Shown here in pieces: positions 1 to 6,224 of a stretch of DNA of 12,434 bases. Source of the DNA: Gammaproteobacteria bacterium. GTDB lineage: Bacteria > Pseudomonadota > Gammaproteobacteria > S144-34. Every line of letters starts with the position of its first letter. The stretch's first letter is position 1. The notes below the pieces were generated by a model that saw only the letters and a program-made list of their open reading frames with translations, ran no database searches and was not told the DNA's origin. Location: contig WFOW01000365.1 of the NCBI GenBank assembly GCA_015487895.1, forward strand, positions 1-12,434. Direction: 5' to 3'. The position numbers and the translations under genes are program-made.

Positions 1-883
1 CCTCGAGCTTCTTGGCCGGGATCACCTGCCCGTCCAGGCCCGCCTCCTTGGCGCTCTTGCCGTAGGCGACCGCGAGCAGCGTCGAGTAGTAGACCACCGG
101 CATCTTGAACTTGGTGCCGTAGCGCTTGTTGATCTGGTCCTGGTAGACCTCGACGTTCATCTGGCACACCGGGCAGGGCGTGACGATCATCTCGGCGCCT
201 CCGTCGTAGGCCGCCTCGATGATGTCCTTGATCATCGCCTGGCTCTTCTCGGGCTCGGAGAAGGCGAGCGCCCCGCCGCAGCACTGCACCTTCTTGTCGT
301 AGTCCTCGACGGGCTCCGCGCCCACCGTCTCGATCATCTTGTCGAGGTACTTCGGGTTCTCGAAGGACTCGCCGGCGATGCCGAAGGGGCGGTTGGTCTG
401 GCAGCCGACGTAGCCTGCGATCTTGATGCCCTCGAGCGGCTTCTTGACGTGCCTGCCTAGCTCCTCGTAGCCGAGGTCCTCGATCAGGACCTCGACCATG
501 TGGCGCACGCGCTGCTTGCCCTCGTACTTGAGGCCCGCCTCGGCCAGCGCCTCGTTGCACTCCTTCATGAGGCCGTCGTCCTCGAGCAGGCGCTCCTTGG
601 TCTCGCGCTGGGCCAGCCAGCAGGCCGCGCAGGTCGCGACCACGTCCAGCTCCGGGTTCTCCTGCTCGGCGATGGCCAGGTTGCGCGCGTTCATGGCGAG
701 CCGCGGCAGCTCGCCGCCGCCGGCATAGCCGATGGAGGCCCCGCAGCAGTTCCAGTCCGGGATCTCCTTGAGCTCGATGTCGAGGACCTCGCACATGGCC
801 ATCACGGAGGTCTCGTAGTTGGAGGCCGAGGCCTTCTTCTCGGCCGTGCAGCCGGGATAGTAGTGGTAGGTCTTCTTCGCCAT
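1..883 (-). CDS. hdrB: HdrB-like CCG-domain iron-sulfur protein of the Qmo/Hdr complex (3' end cut by window)
   Basis: Reading from the ATG at 883 down to base 2 gives 294 codons without a stop; family members are about 290-300 residues, so only the extreme C terminus should be missing. The start reads MAKKTYHYYPGC. Two complete CCG (cysteine-rich) motifs are visible: C12, C46-C47, C85-x2-C88 and C161, C201-C202, C237-x2-C240. In HdrB of methanogens these motifs hold noncubane [4Fe-4S] clusters at a disulfide-active site. A GGAGG lies 9 bases before the ATG, inside the end of hdrC, and the gap to hdrC is 5 bases. It is the last gene seen of qmoA-qmoB-hdrC-hdrB. By family knowledge HdrBC replaces the membrane subunit QmoC in some sulfur oxidisers and Gram-positive sulfate reducers. 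No membrane segment is evident, so it should be cytoplasmic. Its electron partner here is inferred, not shown. Confidence 0.9.
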   Translation of the reverse strand, partial: MAKKTYHYYPGCTAEKKASASNYETSVMAMCEVLDIELKEIPDWNCCGASIGYAGGGELPRLAMNARNLAIAEQENPELDVVATCAACWLAQRETKERLLEDDGLMKECNEALAEAGLKYEGKQRVRHMVEVLIEDLGYEELGRHVKKPLEGIKIAGYVGCQTNRPFGIAGESFENPKYLDKMIETVGAEPVEDYDKKVQCCGGALAFSEPEKSQAMIKDIIEAAYDGGAEMIVTPCPVCQMNVEVYQDQINKRYGTKFKMPVVYYSTLLAVAYGKSAKEAGLDGQVIPAKKLE

Positions 884-888
884 GGTCT

Positions 889-1515
889 TCAGCCTCCGAA
901 CTTGGCGGCCTTGGCCAGCTCGATCTCGCGCGCCTTGGCGAGGATCTTCTGGAGGTCCTTCTTGCCCTTGCAGCCCTTGTGGGCGATGAGCGCCATGGGG
1001 TTGAAGCGCTTGGCCTTGAACAGGCCCAGACCCACCGGGGCCATCTCCAGCGCGCGCTTGATGCCCGTGGAGAAGCCGTCCATGAAGTAGAGCTTGAGGC
1101 TCAGCAGCGCCTCGTTGACGCGCCCGTACTTGGCGATGTTGTCCCAGAACATGAGGGCGAAGCGGCGCGTGGGGTTCTGCTTGGGCGCGAGCCCCAGGCG
1201 CTCGGCGTAGTGCGCGAGCCCGTGCATGATATGCGTGATGGGAAGCCCGCGTGGGCAGCGCACGATGCAGTTGTAGCATGAGGTGCACATCCACATGGAC
1301 TCGCTCTTGAGCACCTCGTCGCGCTTGCCCGCCCGGATCATCATGAAGATCTCCTGCGGCGGGTGCTCCCAGTAGGGGCCCAGGGGGCAGGAGCCCGAGC
1401 AGACCCCGCACTGCATGCACATCTTCACCCACTCGCCTTCCTCGACGTTGGCCTCCACCTCCTCGAGGAAGTTGTTGCGGTAGCGCTCCAGCATTTGCGC
1501 GTTCAGGTCGCTCAT
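889..1515 (-). CDS. hdrC: HdrC-like protein with two [4Fe-4S] ferredoxin motifs, Qmo-associated
   Basis: 208 residues starting MSDLNAQMLERYRN. Two classical [4Fe-4S] motifs are visible: C33-x2-C36-x2-C39-x3-C43 and C77-x2-C80-x2-C83-x3-C87, each with Pro after the last Cys, as in HdrC. The C-terminal 120 residues are basic and alpha-helical-looking, without clear membrane spans, unlike QmoC, which carries a cytochrome-b-type membrane domain. AGGAGG stands 7 bases before the ATG and overlaps the qmoB stop codon; the gap to qmoB is 12 bases. By family role it wires electrons between the flavoprotein subunits (QmoA/QmoB) and the CCG protein HdrB. Odd point: Qmo is usually drawn as reaching the quinone pool through QmoC, which this pair does not obviously replace in membrane anchoring. 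Family identity is firm; the exact electron route is inferred. Confidence 0.92.
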   Translation of the reverse strand: MSDLNAQMLERYRNNFLEEVEANVEEGEWVKMCMQCGVCSGSCPLGPYWEHPPQEIFMMIRAGKRDEVLKSESMWMCTSCYNCIVRCPRGLPITHIMHGLAHYAERLGLAPKQNPTRRFALMFWDNIAKYGRVNEALLSLKLYFMDGFSTGIKRALEMAPVGLGLFKAKRFNPMALIAHKGCKGKKDLQKILAKAREIELAKAAKFGG

Positions 1516-1527
1516 GGTCCCGCCTCC

Positions 1528-3798
1528 TCAGAACTTGAACGGGCTCATGCCGATCTTCTCGATCAGCTGCTCCATCTCGTTGATGAGCCGCGGGGCCCGC
1601 TCGATGTCAGTGATGGCGACCTCGTAGGTCTGCACGCGCTCGACCTCGAGCTGCAGCTGCTCGAGCGAGTCGCCGATCTTGCCCATGCGGTAGTGCGCCA
1701 TCTCCGAGCCCTTGACGAAGTGGCACTGGTAGTTCTCGCCCTTCTGGCAGCCCATCAGGATCACGCCGTCGTAGCCGCTGTTGAGGGCGTCGGTCACCCA
1801 GATGGTGTTGACCGAGCCCAGGCAGCGCACGGGGACCACCCGCACGAAGGGGCTGTAGTGGATGCCGTTCTGGGCCGCCATGTCGAGCGCCGGGTAGGCG
1901 TCGTTCTCGCAGGCGAGCACCAGGATGCGCGGCTTCTCCGAGAACTCGTCCGGGATGTCGACAGCCTTGATCTGCTGGCCGACGGTGTCCACGGAGTAGT
2001 TCTCGAAGGAGATCACGCGCACCGGGCAGGCGCCCATGCAGGTGCCGCAGCGCCGGCAGCGCGACTCGTTGAAGACGGGGTAGCGCTCCTCGTCCTCGTC
2101 GATGGCGCCGAAGGGGCACTCCACCGTGCAGCGCTTGCACTGCGTGCAGCCGTCGCGCCGGAAGCTCGGGTAGCTGAGGTCGCCCACGCGCGGGTGCGCG
2201 GCGCGACCCTTGCCCGCGTTCTCCAGCGCCTGGATCGCCTTGAGCGCGGCGCCGGTGGCGTCCTCGATCGCCTGGGCGATGTCCATGGGGCGGCGCACGG
2301 GCCCGGCGGTGTAGATGCCGGTGCGGCGCGTCTCGTAGGGGAAGCAGATGAAGTGCGAGTCGGCGAAGCCGTAGCGCAGCTTGGGCAGGTCCGGGCCCTG
2401 GCGGTACTGCAGGTTCAGCACCGACTCCTCGCCCGGGTTGAGGCCCATGCGGGCCTTCGCCTCCTCGAGCGCCTTCTGGTAGTCCTCGTCGGACTGGCCC
2501 TCGCGCCTCTCGGGCTTCTCGATGTCGACGCCGGAGTTGGGGATCATGCCGGTGGCGAGGACCACCAGGTCGGCCTCGGCCTCGACCTCCTCGTCCAGGA
2601 TCAGGTCCTTGAAGCGGACGACGGCGCCGCCCCCGTCGGCGGGCCTGACCTCGCTCGCCACGCCCTTGGTGAAGATCACGCCCTTGCGCTGGCCGGAGCG
2701 GTAGAAGTCCTCGAGATAGCCCGGGGTGCGCAGGTCGGTGTAGAGGATGGTGGTGTCGATGTCCGGGTTCTGGTCGCGGAAGTACATGGCCTGCTTGATG
2801 GAGGCCGTGCAGCAGAACCCGGAGCAGTAGGGCAGGTGCCCCTCCTTGTCGGAGCGCTGGCCCGCGCACTGCACGAAGAAGACGCTGCGCACCTCCTTGC
2901 CGTCCGAGGGGCGCTTGATGGGGCCGCCGTCGGCCTTGCGCACCAGCTCCTCCAGCTCGAGCTGCGTGACGACGTCCGGCGTCTTGCCGTAGCCGAGCTC
3001 CGGCAGCTTGCTCGCGTCGTAGGGGATGAAGCCCGAGGCCTGGACGATGGCGCCGAAGTTCTCGGTGCGGGTCTGGCCGCTCTCGGTGGTGATGTCGGCC
3101 GAGAAGCGCCCCGGCGCGCCGCTCGTGCGCGTGATGCGCGCGTTCAGCACCACCTCGATCTTCGGGCTCTCCTCGACCTCCCGGATCATCTGCTCGACGC
3201 CCGTCTCCTGCGGGTCGGCGTAGGGGGCGTGGTCCGGCACGCGCCGGTGCAGCCGCGCCGCCATGCCGCCGAGGGCGCCCGTCTTCTCGACGAGGGTGAC
3301 CTCGTAGCCCGCCTTGGCGGCCTCCAACGCCGCGGTCATGCCGCTCACGCCGCCCCCCACGACCAGGATGCGCCGGTGGGTCTGCGCCTCGGGGTTGGGC
3401 TTGGGCGGCGTCATGTGCCGCACCTCGGCGCAGGCCATGCGCACGTAGTCCTCGGCCATCTCCTGGGTGGTCTCGCGCGCCTCCTCGGTGTCGGGGCGCG
3501 CCCAGATCACGCCCTCGCGCAGGTTGGCGCGCGAGACCGCCACCCCGTCGCCGTCGAAGCCGAAGGCCTCGGTCTTGGCGCGGCGCGAGCAGGCGGCGAT
3601 GACGATCCGGTTGAGGCCCTCCTTCTCGATGTCCTCGCGGATCATGGCCACGCCCTGCTCGCTGCACAGGAAGTCGTGCTCCTTGGCGAGCGCGGCCTTG
3701 CCCTCGCGCTCGGCGATCTTGGCGAGCGCGGCGGTGTCGAGGCGCTCGCCGAGCCCGCAGCCCTTGCAGATGTAGGCGCCGATCTTCACGTCAGACAC
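1528..3798 (-). CDS. qmoB: QmoB: HdrA-like flavoprotein fused to ferredoxin and MvhD domains
   Basis: 756 residues from a GTG start, with GGAGGG 7 bases upstream and only 3 bases after the qmoA stop. Layout: an N-terminal cysteine region (C11-x2-C14, C45, C70); an FAD-binding Rossmann motif GGGVSGM at about 148-154; an HdrA-type iron-sulfur site (C311, C325, C329-C330); two ferredoxin motifs (C551/C554/C557/C561 and C581/C584/C587/C591); and a C-terminal MvhD-like region from about 620 with C630, C659, C684 and C692. HdrA-ferredoxin-MvhD fusion at this length is the hallmark of QmoB. The role, from the family, is intracellular electron transfer in the Qmo complex, partner of AprAB, running APS reductase in the sulfite-oxidising direction in sulfur oxidisers. 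Followed by hdrC and hdrB rather than qmoC. Assignment is strong; direction of electron flow is inferred from the autotrophy genes nearby. Confidence 0.92.
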   Translation of the reverse strand: MSDVKIGAYICKGCGLGERLDTAALAKIAEREGKAALAKEHDFLCSEQGVAMIREDIEKEGLNRIVIAACSRRAKTEAFGFDGDGVAVSRANLREGVIWARPDTEEARETTQEMAEDYVRMACAEVRHMTPPKPNPEAQTHRRILVVGGGVSGMTAALEAAKAGYEVTLVEKTGALGGMAARLHRRVPDHAPYADPQETGVEQMIREVEESPKIEVVLNARITRTSGAPGRFSADITTESGQTRTENFGAIVQASGFIPYDASKLPELGYGKTPDVVTQLELEELVRKADGGPIKRPSDGKEVRSVFFVQCAGQRSDKEGHLPYCSGFCCTASIKQAMYFRDQNPDIDTTILYTDLRTPGYLEDFYRSGQRKGVIFTKGVASEVRPADGGGAVVRFKDLILDEEVEAEADLVVLATGMIPNSGVDIEKPERREGQSDEDYQKALEEAKARMGLNPGEESVLNLQYRQGPDLPKLRYGFADSHFICFPYETRRTGIYTAGPVRRPMDIAQAIEDATGAALKAIQALENAGKGRAAHPRVGDLSYPSFRRDGCTQCKRCTVECPFGAIDEDEERYPVFNESRCRRCGTCMGACPVRVISFENYSVDTVGQQIKAVDIPDEFSEKPRILVLACENDAYPALDMAAQNGIHYSPFVRVVPVRCLGSVNTIWVTDALNSGYDGVILMGCQKGENYQCHFVKGSEMAHYRMGKIGDSLEQLQLEVERVQTYEVAITDIERAPRLINEMEQLIEKIGMSPFKF

Positions 3799-3801
3799 GG
3801 T

Positions 3802-5088
3802 TCAGCCCTCCGTCCCCGCGACCCGGTTCACCACCTGGATGGCCTTGAGCGCCGCCGCCGTGCCGCTCTGGACGGCGCGGTTGACGTCCAGCGCGTCCTC
3901 CGAGCAGCCGGCGGCGAAGATGGCGCCGTTGGCCGGGTCGCGCTGGATGAAGCCGTTCTCGTCCACCACCAGCTCCGTCGGGAACTGGTCGGCGGGCACG
4001 CTCGGCTCCATGCCGATGGCGAGCACGCACAGGTCGTGGCGGTTGCTGTAGCGGTGGTAGCCCTCGGTGTCCACGCCGTGGAGGATGACGTCGCCCGTCG
4101 CGCGGTCCTCGGTGATGCTCGCCACCTTGGACTTGATGAAGCTGACGTTGGGGTCGGCCTTGACGCGGGCGTAGAAGTCCTCGATGCGGTCGATGGCGCG
4201 GATGTCGATGTAGTAGATGGTCGCCTTGCCCTCGTCGCCGAACTTCTCGCGCAGGTAGGTGGCCTGCTTGAGGGAGGCCATGCAGCAGATGCGCGAGCAG
4301 TGCTTGAGGTGGTTGCGGTCGCGCGAGCCGGCGCACTGGATGAAGGCGATGTTCTTCGCCTCCTTGCCGTCGGAGGGCCGCACCAGGCGCCCGCCCGTGG
4401 GGCCGTTGGGATCCATGATGCGCTCGAGCTCGACGCTCGTGATCACGTTCTTGAAGCGGTCGTAGCCGTAGGGCTGGATGCGCGCGGCGTCGTAGGGCTT
4501 CCAGCCCGTGGCCCACACCACGGCCCCGACCTTGAGCTCCACCGTCTGCTCCTGCATGTCGAGGTCGATGGCGCCGTACTTGCAGGCGGCCTTGGCGCGC
4601 TCGGCGTCCTCGGTGCCGAGGATGCGCGGGTCGAGCACGTAGCGCTGCGGGTAGGCCATGGTGAAGGGAAGATACGCGCCCTTGCGCTTCTTGAGGCCGA
4701 AGTGGAACTCGTCGTCGAACTCGGCCTCGACCGCCTCGGCGCAGGCGCCGCAGGCGGTGCAGTTCTCGTTGACGTAGCGCGGGCGGATCCTGACCGTGGC
4801 GGTGTAGTCGCCGGGCTCGCCCTCCAGCCGCGTCACCTCGGCCATGGTCAGGAGGCGGATGTTGCGGTTGGCCTTGAGCCGGCGCAGGTTGATCTCGAGG
4901 CCGCAGGTCGGGAAGCACATCTTGGGGAAGTACTTGTAGAGCTGCGAGACCCGGCCGCCCACCGAGGGGCTCTTCTCGACCAGGATGACCTGCTTCCCGC
5001 ACTCGGCCGCCTCGAGCGCGGCCGTCATGCCGCTGATGCCGCCCCCCACGACCAGGATGGTCTGGTTGGTCGCGACTGGCTCCGACAT
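3802..5088 (-). CDS. qmoA: QmoA: HdrA-like FAD and iron-sulfur subunit of the Qmo complex
   Basis: 428 residues, close to the usual length of QmoA. The N terminus carries an FAD dinucleotide-binding motif (ILVVGGGISGMTAA, about 11-24) and E38 at the end of the second strand. Cysteines C58 and C62 follow in the HdrA-type FPTCG context. A [4Fe-4S]-like set is C110-x2-C113-x2-C116 with distant C169 in CKYGAID, and an HdrA signature is C252, C264, C268-C269. First gene of the minus-strand operon. Start ATG is supported by a perfect AGGAGG 8 bases upstream. It lacks the ferredoxin and MvhD modules, which separates it from QmoB and from the full-length HdrA of sulfur-oxidising sHdr clusters. The promoter must lie in the 318-base divergent region shared with cbbQ. 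aprBA, often upstream of qmoA, is not here. Confidence 0.92.
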   Translation of the reverse strand: MSEPVATNQTILVVGGGISGMTAALEAAECGKQVILVEKSPSVGGRVSQLYKYFPKMCFPTCGLEINLRRLKANRNIRLLTMAEVTRLEGEPGDYTATVRIRPRYVNENCTACGACAEAVEAEFDDEFHFGLKKRKGAYLPFTMAYPQRYVLDPRILGTEDAERAKAACKYGAIDLDMQEQTVELKVGAVVWATGWKPYDAARIQPYGYDRFKNVITSVELERIMDPNGPTGGRLVRPSDGKEAKNIAFIQCAGSRDRNHLKHCSRICCMASLKQATYLREKFGDEGKATIYYIDIRAIDRIEDFYARVKADPNVSFIKSKVASITEDRATGDVILHGVDTEGYHRYSNRHDLCVLAIGMEPSVPADQFPTELVVDENGFIQRDPANGAIFAAGCSEDALDVNRAVQSGTAAALKAIQVVNRVAGTEG

Positions 5089-5096
5089 GGGTCAGT

Positions 5097-5102
5097 CCTC
5101 CT
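5097..5102 (-). promoter_or_regulatory. Consensus Shine-Dalgarno (AGGAGG) of qmoA
   Basis: Perfect AGGAGG on the minus strand, 8 bases before the qmoA ATG at 5088. It fixes the start of qmoA and predicts strong translation of the first gene of the operon. Confidence 0.85.
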
Positions 5103-5242
5103 ATGCGGAACGGAAGGAGACCTGGAGAGGGCCGCACACCCCCTCCGGCCCCGGGCTAAAGTTGTGCTTTTGGTCCGGTCCAGGCGGTCGGGGCGTCCGG
5201 CGCCGCGCCCCGCCGAAACGGCTAAAACTCTACCCTTTCCGG

Positions 5243-5264
5243 CCGGGCGGCGCCATACGCCCGG
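5243..5264. repeat. GC-rich inverted repeat in the qmoA/cbbQ intergenic region
   Basis: Perfect 7-bp arms CCGGGCG and CGCCCGG around an 8-base loop GCGCCATA. No T tract follows on either strand, so it is not a standard intrinsic terminator. If qmoA is transcribed from near 5300, it would lie in the qmoA leader. Such arms can occur by chance in DNA this GC-rich. Confidence 0.4.
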
Positions 5265-5274
5265 ATGGGATAAG

Positions 5275-5293
5275 GCATCGAAATTTCCGATGC
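5275..5293. promoter_or_regulatory. LysR-type operator-like dyad (candidate CbbR box)
   Basis: 19-base dyad with perfect 6-bp arms GCATCG and CGATGC around AAATTTC. It contains ATC-N9-GAT (5277-5291) and the general LysR motif T-N11-A (5278-5290). It sits about 115 bases upstream of cbbQ and 190 upstream of qmoA. CbbR, a LysR-type protein, controls cbb genes in many autotrophs, so a CbbR site here would make sense. No regulator gene is in the window and only one copy is seen, so the assignment is inference. Confidence 0.45.
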
Positions 5294-5303
5294 GCGAATA
5301 GAA

Positions 5304-5328
5304 ACCCCGTATGCAGGGGTGTTTTTTT
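5304..5328 (+). terminator. Short terminator-like hairpin with T7 tract upstream of cbbQ
   Basis: ACCCC (5304-5308), a 7-base loop GTATGCA, GGGGT (5316-5320), then G and seven T. The stem is only 5 bp but the T tract is the longest in the window. On the plus strand it looks like a weak intrinsic terminator or attenuator 79 bases before cbbQ, with no gene upstream on that strand to terminate. Read on the minus strand, the A7 tract could instead be an UP-like element for qmoA. Confidence 0.4.
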
Positions 5329-5406
5329 CAACGCTGGCCCGCGCTTGCGGCCTCCGGGGGATGCGTTTAGTCTGGCCTGCCACGGAAGCTGACGGAGCCC
5401 GGAATC

Positions 5407-6219
5407 GTGACCGGCCAGACCCTGCGCCCCGAGGAGCACTTCGTCGAGACCGAGCCCTACTACGAGCCGGTCGGCGACGAGATCGAGGTCTTCGAGGCGG
5501 CCTGGCGCAACCAGCTCCCGGTCCTGCTGAAGGGGCCCACGGGCTGCGGCAAGACCCGCTTCATGGAGCACATGGCTTGGCGCCTGAAGCGCCCCCTGAT
5601 CACGGTCTCCTGCCACGACGACCTCACCGCCTCGGACCTGGTGGGCCGCTTCCTGGTGGCCGGGGGCGAGACCGTGTGGGTGGACGGGCCGCTCGCGCGG
5701 GCCGTGCGCTGCGGCGGGATCTGCTACCTGGACGAGATCGTCGAAGCGCGCAAGGACACCACGGTGGTGATCCACCCGCTGGCCGACGACCGCCGCGTGC
5801 TGCCGATGGAGAAGCGCGGCGAGCTGCTCAAGGCCCCGCCGGAGTTCTGCCTCGCCATCTCCTACAACCCGGGCTACCAGAGCGTGCTCAAGGACCTCAA
5901 GCAGAGCACGCGCCAGCGCTTCGTCGCCCTGGAGTTCGACTACCCGGAGCCGGAGCTCGAGCGCCGCATCGTCGAGAAGGAGACCGGGATCGAGCCGGAG
6001 CTGGCCGAGCGGCTCGTCAAGTTCGCCCACATGACGCGCAACCTCAAGGGCTCGGGCCTCGACGAGGGCGCCTCCACGCGGCTGCTGGTGCAGGCGGCCA
6101 AGCTCATCGTCTCCGGCATCCCGCCGGTGGCCGCCTGCCGCGCGGCCGTGGCCCAGGCGCTCACGGACGATCCGGAGATGCTGGCGGCCATCCACGAGCT
6201 CTCGGCCTCGCTCTTCTGA
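5407..6219 (+). CDS. cbbQ: CbbQ: MoxR-type AAA+ ATPase, RuBisCO activase subunit
   Basis: 270 residues from a GTG with GGAG 9 bases upstream, the normal length for CbbQ/NorQ. Walker A is GPTGCGKT (43-50), Walker B ICYLDE (105-110), a sensor-like Asn is in SYNPGY (N154), and candidate arginine fingers are R169 and R171 in STRQRF. The C-terminal half has the CbbQ-type NLKGSGLDEGASTRLL stretch. CbbQ hexamers work with the VWA protein CbbO to remodel inhibited RuBisCO using ATP, in the cytoplasm. cbbO follows after 5 bases, so the pair forms an operon. No cbbL, cbbS or cbbM is in the window. CbbQ and NorQ are close relatives; the match to remembered CbbQ sequences (SYNPGYQSxxKDLKQST) and the absence of norCB favour CbbQ, but a different client protein is possible. 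Confidence 0.85.
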   Translation: MTGQTLRPEEHFVETEPYYEPVGDEIEVFEAAWRNQLPVLLKGPTGCGKTRFMEHMAWRLKRPLITVSCHDDLTASDLVGRFLVAGGETVWVDGPLARAVRCGGICYLDEIVEARKDTTVVIHPLADDRRVLPMEKRGELLKAPPEFCLAISYNPGYQSVLKDLKQSTRQRFVALEFDYPEPELERRIVEKETGIEPELAERLVKFAHMTRNLKGSGLDEGASTRLLVQAAKLIVSGIPPVAACRAAVAQALTDDPEMLAAIHELSASLF

Positions 6220-6224
6220 GGGCC

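Larger units (their letters stand above)
5089..5406. other. Divergent intergenic region between qmoA and cbbQ
   Basis: 318 bases with no convincing gene. It must hold the promoters for the qmo operon (minus) and cbbQO (plus). Visible inside are the qmoA Shine-Dalgarno, a 7-bp GC hairpin (5243-5264), a LysR-type dyad (5275-5293), a terminator-like hairpin with T7 (5304-5328), and GGAG at 5394-5397 serving the cbbQ GTG. No strong sigma-70 promoter could be picked out. The best plus-strand guess is TTGCGG (5345-5350), 17 bases, TAGTCT (5368-5373), which matches consensus at only half the positions. Confidence 0.6.

Noticed and set aside
1..5088. The operon as a sulfur-oxidising sHdr cluster (hdrC1B1A-hdrC2B2 with lipoate-binding protein) or a methanogen Hdr
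   Set aside because: There are two HdrA-like proteins, one of them fused to an MvhD domain, which is the Qmo pattern. No lipoate-binding protein or second hdrBC set is present within view.
1363..5301. An uninterrupted plus-strand open frame of about 1,300 codons over the qmo operon
   Set aside because: It is the antisense of qmoA, qmoB and hdrC. Its translation is a low-complexity run of Ala, Val, Leu, Asp, Gly and His typical of the reverse strand of GC-rich genes, while the minus strand encodes recognisable domains.
5319..6224. A longer CbbO beginning upstream in the same frame
   Set aside because: The extension overlaps cbbQ entirely in another frame and is Arg/Gly/Pro-rich noise; ATG 6225 gives a normal CbbO length and operon spacing.
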